A DNA stretch of 64,000 bases from Flammeovirgaceae bacterium (GTDB lineage: Bacteria > Bacteroidota > Bacteroidia > Cytophagales > Cyclobacteriaceae), in the NCBI GenBank assembly GCA_027487845.1, contig JAIYCV010000040.1, positions 1 through 64,000 on the forward strand. Reading direction: 5' to 3'. Positions within the stretch are counted from its first letter, which is position 1. The number at the start of each line of letters is the position of its first letter. Made by a program: the position numbers and the translations under genes. Under the pieces are notes generated by a model that saw nothing but the letters and a program-made list of their open reading frames with translations, did no database searches and had not been told where the DNA came from. This document shows, piece after piece, positions 35,734 to 45,266 of this stretch.

Positions 35734-38700
35734 TTACTCGAGCGCCCGCATTTGGTTAGTTATACTTTCTGTTTCTACACTTACGGTGCATACTTTTTTG
35801 AGCAGGTCTATTACGTGCTCTTTATAGTCTGCAAATTTGTAAGTGTTGAACTTCTCGGCAATGGTTGGGTCAGCAATTTTTGACTCTTTAAATTGATCCA
35901 GTATAATTTCCACTGCTGATTTATTACCCAGTTTATATTCCCAAGCTTCTCGCGGAATACCCGAAAGGGTGATTGACTCATCTATGATTATTAAGTTACT
36001 TTCCTTATCTGCTTTTAGTCTCAACTTTGGATTTGTAATGCCTTTCGTAATTATCTCTTTTAATTTAAAGGCGGGAACTGTTTCAAAGTTGAGATGCAAA
36101 TCAACCAAGGCTTTGCCCCAATCTACCCATTTAAAGAAGTTGGAATAGAAAGGGATTTTCGGAAAGTCTCGCTTTAAATTCTGACCGTATAGTTGCAGAT
36201 AGGCAGGATTATGAAGCACTGCATACACATAGTGAAAAATATCTTGTTTGGTAATTAACTTGCCTTCAAAGTCAGGTTTTCCTTTTTTCGGTTTAGTTGT
36301 AACGCTTGCAGTTTTATAGTGCTCTCTGAATTTATCAAGTGCCCAATCAGTAATGTTGTCTACTGGCTTCCCTTCGCTATCAAATACTATTAGAGGTATA
36401 CATTGACTGTCGCCTGTAAAATGCAAGTCCTGTATCGTGTTTCCAACTAACGTATGAAATTCCTTATTGTTACCAGCTGAATTTATTGCCAAATAAATAT
36501 TTTCATATTTGTGATTGAAGATATTCGGCCATTGGTAGGTTCGGCCATTAAAATTCTTATCAAAGTATAAGTACCTTTTTACAAAGGGTCTGTAAAGCGC
36601 TTGAATTATCTTTTGAGATTCAAACTTCTTTATGATACCTCTATCGCGATAGGCATCCAAATCTGCATCCCATTTTATACTGTGTTTATCTTTGAACTTC
36701 GCATCGTCCAATGTTTTCTTATAAACATCAATAAAGAATTGCATTTTCTGCTCAACTGCTTCTTTTGAAAAATCGTAAACCCATTCATCTCTTTGCGTTT
36801 TTAATCCGGCTGAGAATGTCTTAAATATTGCTTCTTCTGTATTTCCACTTTTTGCATTTTTATCGATAAGCGGTAATAGTTCATCAAAATCGTTTTCTGA
36901 TTGATTGATCCAATTATTTTTTTCATCTGGCCTTATCAATTCAAATTGAATGTCTTTCAATTTGTTTTCTGTTATGTATGCAAGTTTTTCCTCTGCTTTA
37001 GCATAGTCTTCTATTTCATCATAATATACTTGGCATCCCTTCTCATCCTCTTTCTTCACAAAGAAATAGATGGCTACACCAACTCTTATCTGGTCTAAGA
37101 AAACGTTGCCACCTTCTTTCCTTCTTCGTTCTCCACTTGTGCGCGCATTGCCCTTTAAGTTTATGATATATACATGGTTAAATTCGTCACCAATTACTTT
37201 TCTAAAACCGTCAAAGGTGTTGCTATCAATAAACGAGTTGTTTGAAACAAAGGCAACCACACCGTTCTCATTTAGCCTATCCATAGCCCAACGGATAAAC
37301 CGTGTGTACATATCGTACAGAACAATTTGGTTTTGCCCTTTGCCGTATTGGATAAATGTTTTCTTAATTCTTTCGTCTATTTCGGTATAGCCGCGGTTAG
37401 AGTTTTGAAAGTTATAGTTCTCTTGCTTTGCGTTGTAAGGTGGATTGCCAATGATAACCGAAATCTTCTTTTCATTTTGTCTTTTAATACGAGCTGAGTT
37501 TTCGGCACTTATTCCAAACATTGAAGTCTGCTTACCTTTGAAACCAAATCCCATGTTATCCAAGGTATCTACAAAGCAGAGGCTCTCAAACTCTGCGTAG
37601 GTGTTCATCTTCTGCTTATAGGTAAACTCAATATTTAAGTTTGCTATGTAGTAGGGTAGAATGGCTACCTCGTTTGCGTGTATCTCGTTTTTGTATTTGT
37701 ACGCTAGCTTGTTGGGGCGTATGTAGTCAATAATCTCGCAGATGTAGGTGCCAGTACCCGTGGCCGGGTCTAGTATCTCTACGTTTTTATCTTCTAAAAA
37801 CTTGTTGAAGTGTTTGTGCAAAAGATAGTCGGTGCTTTCTATCATAAAGCGCACAATCTCGTTGGGTGTATAGACCACGCCCAGGCGGTCGGCTGCCTTG
37901 GGGTTGTAGCTCTTGTAAAAGGTTTCGTATACTACTTTTAAAAACTTTGCTTTTCGTGGTGGTCGGCAATGCCTGCTGCCGCTGCGTTCATTGCTTGGTA
38001 GTAATGTTGAATAGTGCCTAGTGCTAGTTTTCGTATGCTTCCCGTGAAGAACGTATCTAGTACTTTTTCCAGTTCTTTGGCAATGTTGTTTTCGCGGTGG
38101 AAGTGTGGCTCGTCAAAAATAGTATTGAAGATGTCAGCAGTAAGAATGTGCTGAATCATCATTTCGTTAATGTCGTCTACCGTAATCAGTGGGTTAATGG
38201 CTTCCTTGCAAAGTTCGTGGAACTCATCGCGCTTAGCCGTAAACTTTTTATTGGTCTTTGCCTGTGCTTCTATAATGCCGCGCAAGGTTTCGGTAACTTT
38301 TGGAACGTCTTGCTTAAATAGCTCAATCGCCTTGCGGAAGTTTTGTACTTCGGGGCGTTCGTAGTTAATAAAGGTGTTTATTATCCTATGCAAGGCTTCT
38401 TCGTCTTGCATGTCCGCTCTTAGTTTTTCAAAGCCACTTTGAAACAAAACAGCCGTCTTGCTATCCTCAAAAAGGATATTGTCTTTAGGGTAATCTTTGG
38501 CAAACTTTTTTCTGATCTCTTCATTAATATCGTCCGCTTCGTCTTTGCTTTCCCAATAGCCCCAATCTTGGCGCAGGCTGTCTTTTAGTGTTCCATCAGG
38601 TGTTACGTTTTTTCCTTTGGCCGTGCGGATGGTTATTTCAGGGATGAGGAGAAGCCCTTTTTGCTTTGCGTATTCGTTCAATAAATTCTGAAAGGCCGTG

Positions 38701-38786
38701 CGTATGGCGGTTTCCTTTTTTGTGCCGCCATAGTGCATTATTTTTTCTACTTCTGCCTGATATTGCTTAACGGAGTGGATGCTCAT
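35734..38786 (-). pseudogene. type IIG/ISP-like restriction-methylation gene, frameshifted
   Basis: Two frames together make one protein of about 1017 aa. The first (38786-37938, 282 aa) has a PD-(D/E)xK nuclease site: PD at 63-64 and Glu79-Ser-Lys81 in GYWESKD. The second (35734-37878 by its first ATG, but open back to the break) has N6-adenine methyltransferase motif I DPATGTGTYICEI and motif IV NPPYNAKQ, then a target-recognition region. At 37940-37944 a run of five A (five T in the coding strand) is one base short: adding one T gives HEKQSFLKVVYETFYKSYNP and joins the frames. No helicase is present. It may be dead, phase-variable or a sequencing error. Confidence 0.75.
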
Positions 38787-38934
38787 TAATATCGAAAATA
38801 TATACTCCGTAAGGTATGTTTTTATTCTTTATCGTTCAATGGAAGGGGGCAGGCTCAACTAGATGAAATTGACTGAACCCGAGCGGACGCTCGAAAGTTT
38901 GAGGCCTTAGCGGATGATAAGAGCAGTGGGGTGT

Positions 38935-39849
38935 TTATTTCTGCTTAAATATTTGTTCGTTTTGAGCGTCAAATGAAGCGTAGGTCACGGCAGGAATCGT
39001 CAGATTATCCAAATCTTTTGCGGTTAAAAGACTAGTGAATTGTTTGATACTAAGTTTTTCTTTGCCTACTTTTTCCCAAACTAGGTAGGCTTTCCTGCAT
39101 AAAGGCCCAACATATTCATTATCGTTATAAGGCATAGGTACGGAAACCACACTAACATCAACTGGAGCTGAAAATATTACAGGGTCAGGGCCAACCATTC
39201 GGTTCATTGCTTTTAATATTTCGTAGGTCTGCTTCATAAGTGTTTCAACATTTTCAATACCTAACCCTTTAACTACACTTTGGTCTGGCAACTTATCTGG
39301 TTGTTGTCTACCTTCGTAACAGCAATCAAGTAACATCATATGATTAATCTTTGCTTGCTGAAATTTTTCATGGATATCCAAGGGTGCAATTCCATATTTA
39401 CTCCATTTCTCCAAATCCAATAATTCAGGATTTTGAACAAAATTCCCTGGTGGTAAAAATAGACCTTCAAACTGCGGACATGAAAAACCATGCCCTGCAT
39501 AATAAAACACTATAAAGGGATTTTTCTTTTTATCATTCTTGACTTTTAAGACTATTTCGTCTACTGCTTTAAAAAACTCATGCTTTAGCAATAATTTATT
39601 TGCCTTTGTTATAATGGTTTTACCGTATACTGCGCCAAAACTATCCAAAAGTACAGCCATTTTATTTGCGCTTGTTTCTGCGGCTTCAAGATTTAGCAAT
39701 CCATTAAAACCTGTGCTATATTTTTCATATTCAAGGCTATAATGGGCAGATCCTATAATTAAATAATAAACTGTGGCAGATTGTTGTGCATTATTGTTAA
39801 AAGTGACAACAAGTAGGAAAATTAATAATAGGCACAATTGTTTAGTCAT
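38935..39849 (-). CDS. exported caspase-like (peptidase C14) protein
   Basis: This 304-aa protein has a signal peptide (about 1-21, ending NAQ), then the caspase fold: YYLIIGSAHY strand, His120 in FIVFYYAGHGFS and the catalytic Cys177 in HMMLLDCCYEG. These are the His/Cys dyad of bacterial caspase-like or metacaspase proteases. The C-terminal part has a SAPVDVSV strand. Its 5' end overlaps the TM protein upstream by eight bases. An exported caspase-like protease in a three-gene operon next to a restriction gene is unusual. The role may be defence, signalling or envelope proteolysis, all inferred. Confidence 0.75.
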   Translation of the reverse strand: MTKQLCLLLIFLLVVTFNNNAQQSATVYYLIIGSAHYSLEYEKYSTGFNGLLNLEAAETSANKMAVLLDSFGAVYGKTIITKANKLLLKHEFFKAVDEIVLKVKNDKKKNPFIVFYYAGHGFSCPQFEGLFLPPGNFVQNPELLDLEKWSKYGIAPLDIHEKFQQAKINHMMLLDCCYEGRQQPDKLPDQSVVKGLGIENVETLMKQTYEILKAMNRMVGPDPVIFSAPVDVSVVSVPMPYNDNEYVGPLCRKAYLVWEKVGKEKLSIKQFTSLLTAKDLDNLTIPAVTYASFDAQNEQIFKQK

Positions 39850-40351
39850 ATAACAAATCCTGTTTTTTCTTTAGTGATGTGGATATATCTCTCATCAATT
39901 GCAACGCTTTTGTCTTTAAATGTATTTCAGATTTACGCCTCAGCTTGAAATCGTTTATTGCCGTAAGAAAAGAAACCATTTTTTGTTCCACCAGCGAATC
40001 CTCTACCACTACCATAGCTGAATAATATAAAAACTCAAATCTATTCTGCAAGCTATCGAAGGCCTGTTGGTCACTCCTTTTTATTATTAATTCACCAATT
40101 ACATCTGATAATTTGTTATAAGTTTCCAGTCGCTTTTCCCAAAGCTTTCGCCTAAATTCAAGCGTTTCATTAGTGCGCTGTTCATATTGAAAGGCAATAA
40201 TACCCCACACAAAACCTCCTGCTGCAATTAGAGCGGTAAGTATTTTTGATACATTGTCGACATAAACACTCCAATTATTGTTGTTAATCTTATTACGGCC
40301 TTGCATTATAATTCTTCTGTTTCCTCCAATCCTTTTATTATCGCTCCGCAT
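39842..40351 (-). CDS. single-TM coiled-coil protein in caspase operon
   Basis: This 169-aa protein has a basic N-terminus, one TM helix at about 36-55 (ILTALIAAGGFVWGIIAF) and a helical, charged rest that should form a coiled coil (LWEKRLETYNKLSDVIGELI and onward). A second ATG at 40306 would give 154 aa with the same TM helix. It overlaps the genes on both sides (14 and 8 bases), so the three are a tight operon. No known family is recognised. It may anchor or regulate the caspase-like partner at the membrane. Confidence 0.6.
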   Translation of the reverse strand: MRSDNKRIGGNRRIIMQGRNKINNNNWSVYVDNVSKILTALIAAGGFVWGIIAFQYEQRTNETLEFRRKLWEKRLETYNKLSDVIGELIIKRSDQQAFDSLQNRFEFLYYSAMVVVEDSLVEQKMVSFLTAINDFKLRRKSEIHLKTKALQLMRDISTSLKKKQDLLYD

Positions 40352-40772
40352 AATAATAGTACTCTGTAGTTTCTTGGATTTTAATTATGCCAGGTATTCT
40401 TAGTAAGAGAACTTCTTTATCCTTTCCGTTTATCTTTTCTTTATAAACTAATATTTCATAATTGATTTTATCTATTACCATAAAATATTCCTCAGGGCCT
40501 TTTTCTATTATTAAGTAGGCGTTTTTAATATTTTGATTTGAACCACAAGTTTGCGCAAAGTAGGTTTTGTTCGTCTTGTCGAATATGATAAACGCAAACT
40601 TACAATCAGACAAGGGCTGAATTCTATAACCCATACTTAATTGGCTTTTATTGAATACCCACCGCTTTTTGCTACCTCCTGTTAAATCATTTTCAATCTT
40701 ACTAATCCCCTGAGCACTTAAGGTTATCGAATGGTAGCCAATTATTAGAGTCGCTAGAATTTTCTTACACAT
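40338..40772 (-). CDS. exported small protein, first gene of caspase operon
   Basis: This 144-aa protein has a signal peptide (about 1-20, ending LSAQ) and a beta-rich mature part with two cysteines (CKFAFIIFD and TCGSNQN) that could form a disulfide. Blocks such as KTYFAQTCGSNQN and EYFMVIDKINYEILVYKEK look like a small beta-barrel. It starts the operon with the single-TM protein and the caspase-like protease. The function is unknown; it might be a sensor or inhibitor of the protease. Confidence 0.55.
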   Translation of the reverse strand: MCKKILATLIIGYHSITLSAQGISKIENDLTGGSKKRWVFNKSQLSMGYRIQPLSDCKFAFIIFDKTNKTYFAQTCGSNQNIKNAYLIIEKGPEEYFMVIDKINYEILVYKEKINGKDKEVLLLRIPGIIKIQETTEYYYYAER

Positions 40773-40843
40773 TATGAAATTGTTTAGTTGTTAGCTCTAC
40801 ATTTTTCCTTACTTCAAAACATTAATTCTAAGAAATCCAAAAA

Positions 40844-41875
40844 TTAAACTCTAAAGCACTCTTCATATCTATCTACGAGATTAAGTTGCGTTAACTTAAC
40901 ATGTAGATAAAGATGAATTATTTTGCGTTTTAAAAATCCAAAAATTACGATAGCAAAAAAAGTTTTACCAATTAGGCAAATAAAAAAAACTATGTTTGTG
41001 AACTTTACGTGACTACCAAAAGCATCTATTTGAAAAGTACCAAATAGTGGTTGTATTACTGCGTAAACTGGGAGAAGATATAAAATACCCCACCTAATTA
41101 CTATAGGCACCCTAATAACGGTTGTGTATTTTGCAAAAAATTCCATTGCTATAAATCTTGAAAACAATAGGAACATTGCAAATCCATTAACTATCCCAGC
41201 AATTAATGAAAATCTGTTTGCAATGAAATCTGAAGGCTCGTAAGTTAGTCTGTTAAAATAAATAAAATAAGCTATCGTATACCCTAAAAGAATAATCCAA
41301 ACAAAATGAAAATACAAACTTCCTAAATAGTTTGACTTATTGTTTTCGTCAACGGTCCAAGAATACAATACCAAAAAAGATACATATATAAAAAGAGAAC
41401 TAAGAAGATTAAAAAAGTCTTCTGCTATTTTAAGTGGGATATGGAATTGGTGTTTGTCATTGTAATCAATCAAATAGCAAGCATAGACTAAAATCAAACT
41501 TAAGGAATAAAAAATAACGTTTTTACATAATTGCTTTGTTAACAAATTCACTCTAAAGTTATACCAATCAGCATCACGTTTTTTAATTATTTCTGAGTCC
41601 AACACGATATCCATAAACTTAGTTTTACTGTTCTCAATTTCCTCGTCATCTGATCCCCTGAAATTAATTTCGTAGTTGTAAACCGAAAGGCTGATTGTTA
41701 AAAAGATCAATATTACCATATTAAACATAGCCAAAAGTATTTTGATATTTTCAGGTGATAAATTTGTGAAATTCAATTTCACTTCGGTAAAAAAATAAGT
41801 TAAAATCGGAACAAGTATTGCCAATACAACTTGAAATAAGTTCTCACCTTTCTGATACCATTTTTTGTTTTTCAT
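40844..41875 (-). CDS. multi-pass membrane protein of unknown function
   Basis: This 343-aa protein has about eight predicted TM helices (near residues 15-33, 45-67, 117-137, 155-176, 188-210, 222-242, 262-282 and 295-318) with a large cytosolic loop between the second and third (about 70-110). There are no transporter signature motifs and few charged residues inside the helices. It is transcribed toward the caspase operon with a 71-bp gap, so it may be its first gene or separate. I do not recognise a family. Codon use is AT-rich like the rest of this accessory region. Confidence 0.55.
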   Translation of the reverse strand: MKNKKWYQKGENLFQVVLAILVPILTYFFTEVKLNFTNLSPENIKILLAMFNMVILIFLTISLSVYNYEINFRGSDDEEIENSKTKFMDIVLDSEIIKKRDADWYNFRVNLLTKQLCKNVIFYSLSLILVYACYLIDYNDKHQFHIPLKIAEDFFNLLSSLFIYVSFLVLYSWTVDENNKSNYLGSLYFHFVWIILLGYTIAYFIYFNRLTYEPSDFIANRFSLIAGIVNGFAMFLLFSRFIAMEFFAKYTTVIRVPIVIRWGILYLLPVYAVIQPLFGTFQIDAFGSHVKFTNIVFFICLIGKTFFAIVIFGFLKRKIIHLYLHVKLTQLNLVDRYEECFRV

Positions 41876-41989
41876 ACTAGCTACTTTTTTGCTCCAATAA
41901 GTTTGCGATCTTAACGCTTAATTTTGCCACAGCTGGTTTTGTCACCAATCAGAAATTTACATTTTACCCTCGTTGGCGCGTGTTTTGCA

Positions 41990-42093
41990 TTTATTTCCTC
42001 GTAGAGTCTCTGCCTTACTGCCTTAGGACTCTGCGTATTTAATTTTTTTGCTTCGTTCTTCATTTACAGTTTCTGCTTCCGTCAGAGTCCCCG
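41990..42093. repeat. intergenic repeat R2, copy 1
   Basis: About 104 bp beginning TTTATTTCCTCGTAGAGTCT and ending CGTCAGAGTCCCCG, nearly identical to 44514-44609. It contains AGAGTCTCTG/GGACTCTGC inverted pairs followed by a T-rich tract, so it can fold. Confidence 0.7.
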
Positions 42094-42510
42094 CCCCCAA
42101 TTCCAAGGCGTTATTAAACATAAATAACTTTCGACACCAACTTTTACATGATCTACGACAACGGTTGGCACCTGCTTTATTATAGTATATGCCTCCGCAG
42201 CTGGTGAAATTAATACGTGTTCCAATTTTTCTAAAGTAATTGCTTCATCTGCATGAAATACCCAGTTGGGGAGTTTCACCACTGACAATGGGGTTTCTAA
42301 GATCATCTTTTAATAATTTTAAAATGTCTTTTGTTTTAATATTAAAATCAAGTCCAATACTTGAGACCGTACCATTAGCAGAAAGGTATTTAACAACACT
42401 GGTGTCAAATTTTATCTACTATTCAGTGGCTGTTGAGCATAAACGTTAATTGATAATTTTAATAGGAATGCCAGTGCTAGGATGTTCAAGACTTTAGATT
42501 TTTTTTTCAT
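42082..42510 (-). pseudogene. broken gene for an exported protein
   Basis: Starting at ATG 42510 the minus strand encodes a clear signal peptide (KVLNILALAFLLKLSINVYAQ), then a stop at 42412-42414. The coding pattern continues in a second frame (FDTSVVKYLSANGTVSSIGL then DILKLLKDDLRNPIV), and after another stop in a third (EAITLEKLEHVLISPAAEAY), which runs into repeat R2. So at least two frameshifts have broken it. The family is not recognised. Confidence 0.6.
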
Positions 42511-42579
42511 ATTAGCTTGTTTTTGTTTTTTTACACATCAAACCTGAATGACATAAATCTTTGTTGGCTGATGAGTGAT

Positions 42580-43698
42580 TTATTCAGAAATTTTATTTTT
42601 TTCAAATTCACGAATCATCTTTTCGATATTTTCTTTTTTGAACTTTAGACTTTGGGAACTCTTTGCTTTGTCCAGTAAGGAGATTAATTTGTCAACATAA
42701 TTATTGAATGCTTGGTCAAAAGGTTTTTCGTCTATTCCTTCTGAGTTAACCGAAGATTGATTGATTAGGGCAACTATATTAGTCACTGGTTTTAAATTAT
42801 TTATGGTAATGTAATCATCTAGCTTAAGATTGTCCTTTTCTGTTCGTTTAAAAATTAAATCTATTTTTTGCAGGGGATCTTGATTTTCCAATTCTTTAGA
42901 AATCGATTTTGAATAAATTGTATATTTTGATTCGAATTTTTTAAGATCACCTTGAAAGGTCTTGAGCTCGTCCCTAAATTCAGATGACACGACATCAAGT
43001 TCATTATAGAAATCTGTATAAGGCCTGATGTCATTCAAAAAGTCATTTATTGTAGTTTGTTTAATTTCTTTTTCCTTTTTATCTACAGCTTTCATCAATA
43101 TATTATGAGTCAATGTACCAATGGGGTTCGTATTAAGCAATGTAGCAAGAACAGGTGTATTGGTGATTCGATTTATCACATCAAGAAAAGCCTTTTTGGA
43201 GCTGGTATTCATATCTTTTATTAAAAGATTTTCACAGCTTTTTTTCACGACAGCCTGGAAGCTATTTCCTAAATCATTGTTTGTTGGATTATTCAGGCCA
43301 GAAGCCAAAGTGCCTACTATTGTTACTTTTAGTAGTTTGTCTAATTGAGCTATCTGTCTTTTCACTTTTTGTATATCGTTAAAAGCTCCAAGAATCAATT
43401 CATAATTGTTTTCATATAACTTTCTTTGTCGTCCTATATTTTCAGCTCTAGACGAGGTCAAATCATCCTTTATTTTTTTGTTTTCATTCTTTAATATTTC
43501 CATCTGGCTATGGAGACTGTCATATAGCTCTTTTAGTTCTTTAAAGCCTTTGTCTGTTTTGTCAATATTTTTTTGTGTTGCTATAATAGCTTGTTCGGTT
43601 GTTTGATTGGCCTGTTGTTGCGTGATTTCTTGAGTAATTTGTGAGAATGACAGTGTTATACTCAAAAAAACAAACACCATTGATGTAATTGTTTTCAT
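42580..43698 (-). CDS. exported coiled-coil protein, unknown
   Basis: This 372-aa protein has a signal peptide (about 1-20, ending SFSQ) and is almost wholly helical and charged after that. Heptad-like stretches with Gln/Lys/Glu (for example LKELYDSLHSQMEILKNEN) predict long coiled coils at about 35-110 and 225-260. The frame is open to 43743, but ATG 43698 places the signal peptide at the start. It lies 68 bp after the beta-barrel-like gene in the same direction, so the two may work together in the envelope. The function is unknown. Confidence 0.6.
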   Translation of the reverse strand: MKTITSMVFVFLSITLSFSQITQEITQQQANQTTEQAIIATQKNIDKTDKGFKELKELYDSLHSQMEILKNENKKIKDDLTSSRAENIGRQRKLYENNYELILGAFNDIQKVKRQIAQLDKLLKVTIVGTLASGLNNPTNNDLGNSFQAVVKKSCENLLIKDMNTSSKKAFLDVINRITNTPVLATLLNTNPIGTLTHNILMKAVDKKEKEIKQTTINDFLNDIRPYTDFYNELDVVSSEFRDELKTFQGDLKKFESKYTIYSKSISKELENQDPLQKIDLIFKRTEKDNLKLDDYITINNLKPVTNIVALINQSSVNSEGIDEKPFDQAFNNYVDKLISLLDKAKSSQSLKFKKENIEKMIREFEKNKISE

Positions 43699-43766
43699 AT
43701 ATTTTTGAATTAGGTGTCTTATAAATCGCTCATGTAGGGTCAAAAATTAAAGTTTAGGTTGTTGTT

Positions 43767-44447
43767 CTATTTGGCTTGTTTTGCTTTACTGAATGAATAG
43801 GCAATCTTAATTCCTATCGAGGGGAAAATTCTATTTACAAATATGGTGTTATCATCTACACTAATAGATTTAACGGGCTCTTGTGAGCCAGCCAAAATAA
43901 GTGGGAGGTTTTTATCTTTAAATTTATCGAGAAAATATTGCCGTGGCGTCCTAATTGGAGTAAACTCTAGCGTACCCAACACAAGAAAATTCTCGTTTCG
44001 AAAGCCAATTCCAAAGCCAACATCAATTGGCGAGTTTGTGTTTATTTGATCCGAAGAAAAGCCTAATTGAAATACATTTACTAATAATGCCGCTGCGAAA
44101 TGCCGTCTAGCCGCTTCATATCCTGCTAAAATCAGTTTATTTTTTCTGTATATTTCCTTGTTGGCTTCACTTAAATTTGGCAAAGGATTCCATACTAGAC
44201 CCAGAGAAAATCTTGTTAATATTGGAAAAGTCTTTTCGAACTGGATGGTATTATCATAAGGAGAAATCGCAACTGTATATTGATCTCCCGAAAACATGTA
44301 GGAAGCACCTGCTGCCGCAAAAAAGTTAAATGGCCTTTCAAACTCAATATCCTTTTCATTAGGTGTTTTGGTACTAGTAGTATCGTTCTGGCCAAAAAGT
44401 GCTATTAATCTAGAGGAAAATAATATTGTAAAAAAAATCCTTTTCAT
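43767..44447 (-). CDS. probable outer-membrane beta-barrel protein, unknown
   Basis: This 226-aa protein has a signal peptide (about 1-19, ending LFGQ) and alternating hydrophobic strands (FNFFAAAGASYMFSG, FSLGLVWNPL, VDVGFGIGFRN, GTLEFTPI), ending in a strand near the C-terminus (IGIKIAYSFS). This suggests a small outer-membrane barrel. It lies directly upstream of the exported coiled-coil gene. No known family is recognised. Confidence 0.5.
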   Translation of the reverse strand: MKRIFFTILFSSRLIALFGQNDTTSTKTPNEKDIEFERPFNFFAAAGASYMFSGDQYTVAISPYDNTIQFEKTFPILTRFSLGLVWNPLPNLSEANKEIYRKNKLILAGYEAARRHFAAALLVNVFQLGFSSDQINTNSPIDVGFGIGFRNENFLVLGTLEFTPIRTPRQYFLDKFKDKNLPLILAGSQEPVKSISVDDNTIFVNRIFPSIGIKIAYSFSKAKQAK

Positions 44448-44513
44448 ATAAAATAATTGTTTATCGGTATCAATATCCTAACTAATCCGGACACACTCTT
44501 CGAACATCCTTCT

Positions 44514-44628
44514 TTTATTTCCTCGCAGAGTCTCTGCCTCAGGACTCTGCGTATTTAATTTTTTTGCCTCGTTCTTCATTTACAATTTCTGCTTCCGTCA
44601 GAGTCCCCGAAGCGGGAGACTCTGCGGA
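44514..44628. repeat. intergenic repeat R2, copy 2
   Basis: Second copy of the R2 repeat. Here GCAGAGTC pairs with GACTCTGC (44525-44550), and the end CAGAGTCCCCGAAGCGGGAG pairs on itself, so two hairpins form. It lacks a short internal stretch of copy 1. Confidence 0.7.
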
Positions 44629-44633
44629 GAATT

Positions 44634-44663
44634 AAAAAGTTGGTGGTTCTTCACCAACTTTTT
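44634..44663. terminator. bidirectional hairpin terminator
   Basis: Perfect 12-bp inverted repeat AAAAAGTTGGTG / CACCAACTTTTT with a six-base loop, so each strand ends with a T5 tract. It lies 105 bp after the stop of the 133-aa gene on the minus strand. Confidence 0.65.
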
Positions 44664-44768
44664 GTTAACGCTTGTCTTCTTTTAAGAATTTAATTGCGTT
44701 ATCAACTTTGTCAAACTCCTAGGACATCTATGAAAAATTGAAAAGAGGTTTGCAAATTAGGGTGGATT

Positions 44769-45170
44769 TTAATTAACATCTTTTGTACCTACTCTTATGA
44801 AATCTTCCCAATAATATTCATCGCCTTTCTCTCGAAAAGGACTATATGACCTCTTCCAAAATCTATACCTCCACCGGTTGTTTCTAATCGTACAAATTAA
44901 TTTATAATTAGAAGCGTCAAGAATATCTAAAAAATTGTAATACGAAACAACACCATAAATTATATATGCATTATAATCATCTACCCTTGTATTTTCTACA
45001 TAGTCAAATGATGCACTCAAATACTTCCTGCCAATAAAACCTTCATTGAATCCATTTTTACACACAGCTTCTACGATTTCTCTGCATTCGTTAGCAGTAA
45101 GGTTTCGTTCAAATTGGCAATATGAATTTAAGGAAGTAAAAATTGCTAGAAGTGTAATGATTTGTTTCAT
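44769..45170 (-). CDS. small exported protein, unknown
   Basis: This 133-aa protein has a signal peptide (about 1-18, ending YCQ) and a mature part rich in aromatic residues (YNAYIIYGVVSYYNFLDIL, RWRYRFWKRSYSPF). There are three cysteines in the mature part. It is followed by a strong terminator and preceded by the 190-aa gene in the same direction (96 bp gap). No family is recognised. Confidence 0.5.
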   Translation of the reverse strand: MKQIITLLAIFTSLNSYCQFERNLTANECREIVEAVCKNGFNEGFIGRKYLSASFDYVENTRVDDYNAYIIYGVVSYYNFLDILDASNYKLICTIRNNRWRYRFWKRSYSPFREKGDEYYWEDFIRVGTKDVN

Positions 45171-45201
45171 TTATCAAATTTTTTGGATTATGACTCGCTC
45201 A

Positions 45202-45222
45202 AGTTGGTGTTCTGCACCAACT
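45202..45222. terminator. hairpin AGTTGGTG/CACCAACT
   Basis: Perfect 8-bp stem, five-base loop, 45 bp after the stop of the 190-aa gene. The stem is the same as in the terminator at 44634, but no T tract follows. It could be a weak terminator or a related repeat. Confidence 0.45.
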
Positions 45223-45266
45223 ATTTATACTCAATTCATTCGGGATATTTGTGGCAGCTATTCACC

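Noticed and set aside
37938-37950. Programmed -1 frameshift in the restriction gene
   Set aside because: The zero-frame codons AGT TTT do not form a classical slippery heptamer and no downstream pseudoknot was evident; simple base loss is the simpler reading, though slippage cannot be excluded.
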